Shown here piece after piece: positions 52,739-58,640 of a stretch of DNA of 58,640 bases (the stretch's first letter is position 1; each line of letters starts with the position of its first letter). The stretch comes from Lachnospiraceae bacterium (GTDB lineage: Bacteria; Bacillota; Clostridia; Lachnospirales; Lachnospiraceae): the NCBI GenBank assembly GCA_017962105.1, contig JAGCVY010000009.1:1-58640 (forward strand), written 5' to 3'. Under the pieces are notes generated by a model. It was not told the origin of the DNA. It did not search any database and saw nothing but the letters and a program-made list of their open reading frames with translations. Position numbers and translations under genes: made by a program.

Positions 52739-53308
52739 ATGGCTACGAAAAATATTATGATCGTCGGCGTCGGCGGTCAGGGAACATTGCTTACTTCCCG
52801 CATCCTCGGCGGTATCGCCAGAGAGTCGGGATATGACGTAAAGCTCTCCGAGGTTCACGGAATGGCTCAGAGAGGCGGAAGTGTTGTTACGTTTGTCCGC
52901 TACGGTGAGTCCGTTGCAGAGCCCATCGTGGAAGAGGGATGCGCGGATGTGCTGATCGCTTTCGAGCGCCTCGAGGCACTTCGCTATGCGCACTTCCTCA
53001 AAAAGGACGGCGTTCTGATCGCAAACGACCAGCGCATCGACCCGATGCCTGTTGTCATCGGCGCTGCAGAATATCCGGAAAATATCCTCGAGAACCTCGA
53101 GAAGAAGTATAAGGTACTTAAGATTGACGCTATGAGCGAGGCGAAGAAGCTCGGCAATGCGAGAGCGTTTAACACGATCGTGCTCGGCATGGCAGCAAAG
53201 CATATGGATTTTCCGAAGGAAGCCTGGATCTCCGTCATCGAACATACCGTTCCGCCGAAGACCATTGATCTCAACATCAAGGCGTTCCTCACGGGATACG
53301 AGATGTAA
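52739..53308 (+). CDS. iorB: Indolepyruvate:ferredoxin oxidoreductase, beta subunit
   Basis: This 189-residue gamma-type subunit completes the IorAB enzyme. The N-terminal IVGVGGQGTLLTSRILG and VHGMAQRGGSVVTFVR are family marks of the oxidoreductase gamma domain. The ATG at 52739 starts two bases after the iorA stop, with GAGGTG as ribosome site; longer frames start inside iorA and are not needed. A stem (GGGGAA/TTCCCC, about 53317-53342) follows without a T-run, so read-through to the PHP gene is likely. Confidence 0.94.
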   Translation: MATKNIMIVGVGGQGTLLTSRILGGIARESGYDVKLSEVHGMAQRGGSVVTFVRYGESVAEPIVEEGCADVLIAFERLEALRYAHFLKKDGVLIANDQRIDPMPVVIGAAEYPENILENLEKKYKVLKIDAMSEAKKLGNARAFNTIVLGMAAKHMDFPKEAWISVIEHTVPPKTIDLNIKAFLTGYEM

Positions 53309-53384
53309 GTACTGCGGGGAATCGACATTAGGCCGGTTCCCCAGCATTTAGAAAAGAAATCAGCGCGTTAGGAGTCAGCAGGAC

Positions 53385-54185
53385 ATGGACCAATTCAAGA
53401 TCGAGACGCATCTGCATACCGCGGAAGGGAGCAAGTGCGGCTGGGCAACCGGAGAACAGCAGGCGGAGGCAAGATTTTTCGAAGGATACGATACGATCAT
53501 CGTGACGGATCATTTCTTCCGCGGTAACACGAGACCCGAGAGAAGCCTTCCGTGGGAGGAGTACGTCGAGCAGTTCTGCTCGGGGTACGAGCATGCGAAA
53601 GCCCGAGGGGATGAGATCGGTCTGACGGTTCTGTTCGGACTGGAGGACAACTATCAGGGATCGGAATTCCTGATCTACGGACTTGACAAGGACTGGCTTC
53701 TGAAGCATCCGGATATGCGCACCTGGACGCCGTGGGAGGAGTACGAGCATGTACACGGAGACGGCGGCTACATGGTTCAGGCGCATCCGTTCCGCGAGGC
53801 ATCGTATCTGCGCGGATTCGGTCTGTATCCGATGTACACGGACGCGGTTGAGGGCATCAATGCAGCGCAGACTAAGGCCATGAACGAGCGCGCCATCTGG
53901 TATGCAAAGCAGTTTGACAAGCCCATGACGGCAGGTTCGGACATTCACGGAATCGATAACGTTGGCGGCGGAATGCTTGTCCCGCATCCGATCAAAACCA
54001 TTGAGGACTATATCAATCTTGTGAAGAACCGTGAGCCTTACGAGCTCATTGAAAAGCATCGCGCGGAAAAGCCTCAGGGAGGACCTCCCGGACCGGAATT
54101 TTTCGCGAAGATCGAGAAGCAGAAGATTGAGATGAAGGCATACGCCGATGCGGCGGCAGCAAGACTCCGCGAGAGCAGACGGTAA
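53385..54185 (+). CDS. PHP domain metal-dependent hydrolase
   Basis: This 266-residue protein has the PHP N-terminus FKIETHLHTAEGSKCG, IIVTDHFF, a middle EDNYQGSEFLIYG and the late QAHPFRE and AGSDIHG. These histidines and aspartates would bind two or three metals. It resembles PHP phosphoesterases rather than HisK or DNA polymerase domains; no substrate can be named. The ATG at 53385 follows an AGGAG about 12 bases upstream. It is the third gene in the rightward run. Confidence 0.85.
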   Translation: MDQFKIETHLHTAEGSKCGWATGEQQAEARFFEGYDTIIVTDHFFRGNTRPERSLPWEEYVEQFCSGYEHAKARGDEIGLTVLFGLEDNYQGSEFLIYGLDKDWLLKHPDMRTWTPWEEYEHVHGDGGYMVQAHPFREASYLRGFGLYPMYTDAVEGINAAQTKAMNERAIWYAKQFDKPMTAGSDIHGIDNVGGGMLVPHPIKTIEDYINLVKNREPYELIEKHRAEKPQGGPPGPEFFAKIEKQKIEMKAYADAAAARLRESRR

Positions 54186-54237
54186 GAAAAGCATTGGCAT
54201 AACAGGCGAAGGATAGACAGCACAGTCGGGAGCAGAT

Positions 54238-55749
54238 ATGAATAAGATTTTGGAAAACTTAAAAAACGGATGCGAGGTTCGGGAGAGCCTTGCGTCAGCA
54301 TGTGAGCTTCTTCGCACTTCGGGAGGGACAGGCGTCCCCTCGGAGGCACGGGAAGCTCTTGTTGTATTCGGAGAACAATACCTCGGATCCGAGGAACCGA
54401 AGGTTCGAAAAAACGCTGCAAGACTTCTCGGACTTCTTCCCGAGGCCGGAGTAGATTCCCTGGTGGAGGCGTACCGAAACGAGGAGACGCGATTTGTGAA
54501 AAGCGCGTATCTGCAGGCCCTCGCGGGGAGAGACATCTCCGCACACCGCGAGTTCCTCAGCAATCGCCTCGACGAGCTGCGGCATACCGAGGTGACGGAG
54601 GAAAACCGTAAGCATATCGGCGAGGAGATCGCCGTGCTGCAACGGCTTGTGGAAATTACGGTTGAAAGGCATCCGTTCCGGGGATATGAAGCGGACAATA
54701 CAGTTTTGTTCGTTGTAAACCCGTGCTATCGTGAGACATTTCTGAAGTCGGTTCCCATAGTCCGCAAAAAGGCGGTAAACGGCGGCGTACTGATCCGCAC
54801 AACGAAGCTCTCTGAGGTTTTAACAAACCGGATCTGGAGAGAGGCAGTGTTCCGCGTTCCCGAGGCGTTATCGGTACCGACGGACCCCTATGAGGCAGCC
54901 AGGGTTTTAGCCGGCGAAACGGTTTTGCGTTACATCGCCGAACGGCTTACCGGGGAAGGGGCAATTTCCTACCGGATCGACATGCGTTGCCGCGATGAGA
55001 ATCTCAAGAGCACCTTTGTAAAGCGGCTATCGCAGGAGACCGACCGTATTGCCGCAGGCAAGCTGATAAACTCGCCGGGAGATTACGAACTGACCTTCCG
55101 AATCTCCGAAACCGAAGGGCAGACGTACCGTCTTGGAATCCTTTTCACAGGCATACAGGACCGCAGGTTTTCCTACCGCAGGGAGACTGTTGCGGGAAGT
55201 CTCCATCCGACGGATGCCGCTGCCGTTTTGGCCATAGCTAAGCCTTATCTCGTTGCGGATGCACAGGTGCTCGACCCGTTCTGCGGCGCAGGGACCATGC
55301 TTGCGGAGCGGATGAAAGCCGGCAGGATCCGTTCGGCTTTCGGTGTGGATACCTTCGGCCCGGCCATTGAGAAGGCAAGGGGGAATGTTCGATCGGAGAG
55401 CGTGTGGTTCATTCACCGTGATTTCTTTGATTATCGTCAGGATCACATGTTTGACGAGATCATCACCAATATGCCTTTCGTCGTTTCCGAGTCGGAAAAT
55501 ACAACCGGCACTTCAAAATCCTCGGGCGACAATCTCATGAATGCATCCGCGATTGCGGAGCTTTACCGAAAGTTCTTCCGCAAGGTTCCGGAACATCTGC
55601 GGGAAAACGGAACGATGATCATGGTTTCCCATGATCCGAAGATTGCGGAATCCTCGATTCCGAGGAATATGTCGATCGTCCTGAAAATCCCCATGCGGGA
55701 GAGGGGCGAGATGGCAGCGTATGTGATCCGTTTTTTGGAGAGAGCATGA
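54238..55749 (+). CDS. Putative RNA (guanine-N2) methyltransferase with HEAT-like N-terminus
   Basis: This 503-residue protein has a helical N-terminal part (about 40-130) resembling HEAT repeats, a middle region likely to bind RNA, and a C-terminal methyltransferase domain like RlmL/Trm14. Motif I is VLDPFCGAGTMLAER (near 341). Motif IV reads IITNMPFVV instead of the usual NPPY/NPPF, which could affect catalysis. The C-terminal fold is otherwise complete. The substrate is not known. The ATG at 54238 follows a weak GGGAGC. The nfo gene follows by 21 bases. Confidence 0.85.
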   Translation: MNKILENLKNGCEVRESLASACELLRTSGGTGVPSEAREALVVFGEQYLGSEEPKVRKNAARLLGLLPEAGVDSLVEAYRNEETRFVKSAYLQALAGRDISAHREFLSNRLDELRHTEVTEENRKHIGEEIAVLQRLVEITVERHPFRGYEADNTVLFVVNPCYRETFLKSVPIVRKKAVNGGVLIRTTKLSEVLTNRIWREAVFRVPEALSVPTDPYEAARVLAGETVLRYIAERLTGEGAISYRIDMRCRDENLKSTFVKRLSQETDRIAAGKLINSPGDYELTFRISETEGQTYRLGILFTGIQDRRFSYRRETVAGSLHPTDAAAVLAIAKPYLVADAQVLDPFCGAGTMLAERMKAGRIRSAFGVDTFGPAIEKARGNVRSESVWFIHRDFFDYRQDHMFDEIITNMPFVVSESENTTGTSKSSGDNLMNASAIAELYRKFFRKVPEHLRENGTMIMVSHDPKIAESSIPRNMSIVLKIPMRERGEMAAYVIRFLERA

Positions 55750-55770
55750 AAATACAGGAGGGAGAATCGT

Positions 55771-56676
55771 ATGCTTGGTTCGCATGTTGGATTAGGCGGC
55801 AAGGAACAGTTCTTAGGCTCTGTGAAGGAGGCGCTTTCCTACGGCGCCGAAACCTTCATGGTTTACACGGGAGCGCCGCAAAATACACGCCGTAAGGATC
55901 TCGCGGAAATGCGGATCCCGGAGGCGCAGGCACTTATGAAGTCGAACGGGATCACCGAGTTTGTCGTACACGCTCCGTATATTGTAAACCTCGGAAATAC
56001 CGTAAAACCGGATGCCTTTGATTTTGCCGTGGAGTTTCTTCGCGAAGAGCTTCGCAGGACCGCTGCCATGGGAAGCCGCACGATGGTGCTCCATCCCGGA
56101 GCCCACGTAGGAGAGGGCGAGGATGCCGGAATTATGCAGATCATCAAAGGTCTGAACCTGATCCTGGATGCGGATACGGAGGCGCACATCGCCCTGGAGA
56201 CCATGGCGGGCAAGGGCAGCGAGCTGGGAACAAGCTTTGAGCAGATGGCACGCATTTACGACGGCGTCATTCACAACAGTAAGCTTCGTCTCTGCCTTGA
56301 CACCTGTCACTTGAATGATGCGGGCTACCCGGTAAAGGATGATTTTGAGGGAGTACTCGCGGCCTGTGAGTGGCATTTTCCGCTCAACCAGATTGCCTGT
56401 ATTCATCTGAATGACTCGAAAAATGAGCAGGGCGCCGCGAAGGACCGTCACGAGAATATCGGCTTCGGAACCATCGGGTTTGACCGGTTGTGTGCGATCA
56501 CAAAAATGACGGAATTTGCGAATACGCCGATCATTCTGGAGACTCCGTATGTCACCAAAGAGGGGGAAAAGGAGCGCAGTTATTCACCCTACAAACATGA
56601 GATAGCAATGCTTCGCTCGGGAGTATTCGATCCGGAGTTGATCGAAAAGATCCGGCGTGAAGCGGAACAGGCATAA
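55771..56676 (+). CDS. nfo: Endonuclease IV (AP endonuclease)
   Basis: This 301-residue enzyme cleaves DNA at abasic sites in base-excision repair. The tri-zinc signatures are present: HAPYIVNLG, MVLHPGAHVGEG, IALETMAGKG, CLDTCHLNDAGY and HLNDSKNEQGAAKDRHENIGFG. AGGAGGG precedes the ATG. The length is typical. The phosphoesterase gene follows by 11 bases in the same run. Confidence 0.97.
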   Translation: MLGSHVGLGGKEQFLGSVKEALSYGAETFMVYTGAPQNTRRKDLAEMRIPEAQALMKSNGITEFVVHAPYIVNLGNTVKPDAFDFAVEFLREELRRTAAMGSRTMVLHPGAHVGEGEDAGIMQIIKGLNLILDADTEAHIALETMAGKGSELGTSFEQMARIYDGVIHNSKLRLCLDTCHLNDAGYPVKDDFEGVLAACEWHFPLNQIACIHLNDSKNEQGAAKDRHENIGFGTIGFDRLCAITKMTEFANTPIILETPYVTKEGEKERSYSPYKHEIAMLRSGVFDPELIEKIRREAEQA

Positions 56677-56687
56677 CGGGGGATACC

Positions 56688-57887
56688 ATGGGGACGATTC
56701 TTTGGATTTTGATATTGCTGTTGTGTTTCGGTGTATCGACAGTGATCCTTTTTGGACTGCGGCTATTTGCAACAAAATCGAATCTGTTACGAATCCTTTT
56801 CTACGGAACGCTCCTTGCCTTTATCATTCCTTTTGCCGTTTTTACCTTCATGCTGCATTTGCCGCTGAACGGGATTATCATTATGCTGCACATCTGCGTA
56901 TTCTGGATTTATACCATTATCGCAGATGGGATTATCGAGAGGAAGATCAAAGCAAACAGTGCAAATGTAAAAGCAGGCACTGCAACTGAAAATACGGATG
57001 GGAACACGCCTCTGTTTCAACCGGAGCCAACCGCAGTTGAATCCGGATACAATCGCAATTACCGACATATCCGTCGGTTTGCCGCGGTGGTGTTCGGATG
57101 CTTTCTGTATCTCACCATCGGATTTCTTTGCGCGCATCAGGTGCGGGCAACATGGAAGAAAGTGGAAACCGACAAGGCACTGCCGGGCGGTTCCATTCTG
57201 GTTGCGCAGATTTCCGATGTCCATTTGGGAACGACCATGGATGGGGAGAAGTTTGCGAGAATCCTCAAGCGGATCGGAGGGAATGACATCGATCTGCTGG
57301 TCATCACCGGGGATCTGGTTGACGGGAACACGAGTCGAAACGAAATGATAAACGGCTGCAATGCCCTTGGAGACATTCACACAAAAAGCGGGGTTTATTA
57401 CATTGCGGGAAATCATGATTCTCCCGAAAACGGAGAATTTACCGAAGAAGAGTTGTTTTCCATGCTCAAACAAAACGGCGTCATCGTGCTCCGGGATGAG
57501 ACGGTATTGATAAATGACAGCTTCTACCTCATCGGTCGAAAGGATCGCAGTGAGTCGCGGAAGAGTATTGCGGAACTCACCGAAAGCCTGGATGACTCGA
57601 AGTATCAGATCGTGCTCGACCACCAGCCGAGTGATTTCGAAAGGGAAACTGCGGCTGGCGTCGATCTGGTTTTGTGCGGCCATACCCACGGCGGGTACCT
57701 CATCCCCGTAAAATGGTTCGCTCCGCTGTTTATGGAGAACCTGTTCGGGGATACAGATCGGTTCAGCGGAACGGAGACAAGAGGGAATACCACATTTTAC
57801 GTATCGGATGGCGTCGGGACCTGGGGATGCTCCTTTAAGACCGGGGCGATGTCCGAATACGTGATCTTTGAAATTATGCACCGTTAA
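56688..57887 (+). CDS. Membrane-bound metallophosphoesterase (YkuE/YaeI-like)
   Basis: This 399-residue protein has two to three N-terminal membrane helices (about 1-75) plus another near 130-150, followed by an intact metallophosphoesterase domain: QISDVHLG, VITGDLVDG, AGNHDS, LDHQP and LCGHTHGGYL. This is the layout of phosphodiesterases like YkuE/YaeI, which act at the membrane, often on lipid substrates. In contrast to the 37287 protein, all metal ligands are kept. GGGGGA precedes the ATG. It lies in the rightward run between nfo and the phosphopantetheinyl transferase. Confidence 0.9.
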   Translation: MGTILWILILLLCFGVSTVILFGLRLFATKSNLLRILFYGTLLAFIIPFAVFTFMLHLPLNGIIIMLHICVFWIYTIIADGIIERKIKANSANVKAGTATENTDGNTPLFQPEPTAVESGYNRNYRHIRRFAAVVFGCFLYLTIGFLCAHQVRATWKKVETDKALPGGSILVAQISDVHLGTTMDGEKFARILKRIGGNDIDLLVITGDLVDGNTSRNEMINGCNALGDIHTKSGVYYIAGNHDSPENGEFTEEELFSMLKQNGVIVLRDETVLINDSFYLIGRKDRSESRKSIAELTESLDDSKYQIVLDHQPSDFERETAAGVDLVLCGHTHGGYLIPVKWFAPLFMENLFGDTDRFSGTETRGNTTFYVSDGVGTWGCSFKTGAMSEYVIFEIMHR

Positions 57888-57901
57888 AACACGGAGATAA
57901 C

Positions 57902-58477
57902 ATGATAGTAATCATCTCAAAAATCGAACGCTTCGCCGATACGCCGCCTTCCTTGCTGGATGAGGGGCATTTCGAACAATACGGTAAAGCGAAAAGCGTA
58001 AAGCGCCGTGCGGAAATTACCGCCGGAGCCGGCATCCTTCGGTATGCCCTGAAGGAATACGGCTTTACCTTCGGGGATGAGCCGCTGCCGGTTAAGTTCA
58101 CCGGGGAGGGTAAACCGTATTTTCAGGATGGACCTTGTTTCAGTCTGTCTCACAGCGGGGACTTGATCGTCTGTGCAGTTGATGCCGATGAGGTAGGCGT
58201 GGATATCGAGCGGGTATCGAAATTTGCGAAAACAAGGATCGCCCGGAAAATATTGAATCCTTTCGAGGAGAATGCTTTCGCCGGCATTTCTGATACAGAC
58301 GAAGCGGCAAAGTATCTTGCCGTCAAATGGACCGGAAAGGAAGCTATCGCTAAGCTGATCGGAAAGGGTTTGGGAGTGGCATTTTCCAAACTCCATGAAG
58401 AAGACTGTTTCATGCATACCTTTTCGTTTGTGTCAGACGGCGTTTCGTATATTGTCCGGACTGCCTCCGAAAAATGA
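57902..58477 (+). CDS. 4'-phosphopantetheinyl transferase superfamily protein
   Basis: This 191-residue Sfp-type enzyme transfers the phosphopantetheine arm of CoA to a carrier protein. The Mg-binding VGVDIERV and the KWTGKEAIAKLIGKGL segment match the family signature (usual W-x-x-K-E-A). It is short for Sfp and closer to compact members. The carrier protein it serves is unknown and no synthase lies nearby. It ends the rightward run; an IS element begins about 22 bases after its stop. Confidence 0.88.
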   Translation: MIVIISKIERFADTPPSLLDEGHFEQYGKAKSVKRRAEITAGAGILRYALKEYGFTFGDEPLPVKFTGEGKPYFQDGPCFSLSHSGDLIVCAVDADEVGVDIERVSKFAKTRIARKILNPFEENAFAGISDTDEAAKYLAVKWTGKEAIAKLIGKGLGVAFSKLHEEDCFMHTFSFVSDGVSYIVRTASEK

Positions 58478-58507
58478 AGACAAAAAAGGAGCCTCCTCGT
58501 GATATGC

Positions 58508-58551
58508 TACCCCCAAGTAGGACATTGAAATATAAAACCTACTTGGGGGTA
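58508..58551 (+). repeat. Perfect 14-bp inverted repeat in the IS left end
   Basis: TACCCCCAAGTAGG (58508-58521) and CCTACTTGGGGGTA (58538-58551). In RNA read in from outside, the stem would cover GGGGGT, the only ribosome-site-like sequence before the transposase ATG, and so block its translation. Confidence 0.8.
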
Positions 58552-58556
58552 TTTCT

Positions 58557-58640
58557 ATGTCCAAAAGAAGTAAGATTGAGCCAATACTAAAGGTCCAGCT
58601 CGTAGAACAGTATCTGAGAGGGGAAATTGGAATCAATGAA
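58557..58640 (+). CDS. IS3-family transposase OrfA, N-terminal fragment
   Basis: Only 28 codons are in the window, beginning MSKRSKIEPILKVQLVEQYL. This matches the start of the helix-turn-helix OrfA protein of IS150-group IS3 elements. The reading frame continues beyond the window edge. Confidence 0.75.
   Translation, partial: MSKRSKIEPILKVQLVEQYLRGEIGINE

Larger units (their letters stand above)
58500..58640 (+). mobile_element. Left end of an IS3-family insertion sequence (partial)
   Basis: The element probably starts at TGATATGCTACC (58500) and carries the transposase frame from 58557. The window ends inside it, so the right end, the target duplication and the full family call cannot be checked. 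It inserted just after the phosphopantetheinyl transferase gene. Confidence 0.7.

Noticed and set aside
1-58640. CGGAAAAT as a KOPS, Chi or replication-strand marker
   Set aside because: Copies are nearly balanced between orientations (18 and 21) with no visible drift along the window; such markers are strongly strand-biased.

Overview
The window looks like chromosomal DNA of a Lachnospiraceae-type member of the Clostridia. The evidence is moderate G+C, AGGAGG-type ribosome sites, many near-consensus housekeeping promoters, a fused SecDF, a ThiT thiamine transporter under a TPP riboswitch, a PyrK/PyrD dihydroorotate dehydrogenase, an IorAB oxidoreductase, a giant BadF-type activase, a class B sortase and a GGGtGRT-type gene. 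No rRNA, tRNA or CRISPR array was seen. The edges are mobile: the first 145 bases resemble the right end of an IS200/IS605-type element, and the last 141 bases are the left end of an IS3-family element.

Layout. 1-3.8 kb: an aconitase and isocitrate dehydrogenase operon (minus strand). 3.9-9.3 kb: small genes (a membrane protein, a GNAT enzyme, a CYTH triphosphatase, two unrecognised proteins, DegV) and a possible small RNA near 6.3 kb. 9.4-15.4 kb: secDF, recJ and thiN, meeting thiT tail to tail. 15.5-24.3 kb: pyrC, pyrF, leuS, luxS, a 2-hydroxyacid dehydrogenase, a zinc-ribbon protein and a GntR/FCD regulator with two palindromic sites. 24.4-34.2 kb: an ABC-F factor, Nnr, a CBS protein, RlmH, a eukaryote-type HisA, serS, a beta-helix protein and membrane proteins. 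34.3-38.4 kb: a GGGtGRT/NifU-like pair, sortase B and a metallophosphatase-like protein without its catalytic residues. 38.4-42.7 kb: a giant activase gene split by one in-frame TAG. 42.9-49.3 kb: pyrK, pyrD, an unknown lipoprotein/membrane pair, pyrE and queA. 49.4-58.5 kb: argH, then a long co-directional run of iorAB, PHP, RNA methyltransferase, nfo, phosphoesterase and phosphopantetheinyl transferase genes.

How the genes work together. Late pyrimidine synthesis (PyrC, PyrK/PyrD, PyrE, PyrF) is present but spread over three transcription units. Thiamine uptake and its conversion to TPP are adjacent and converge. Isocitrate formation and oxidation share one promoter. The most unusual signals are a dispersed 8-mer, CGGAAAAT, about twenty-fold over expectation on both strands and also between genes, and the single amber codon that interrupts an otherwise intact frame of about 1,415 codons.
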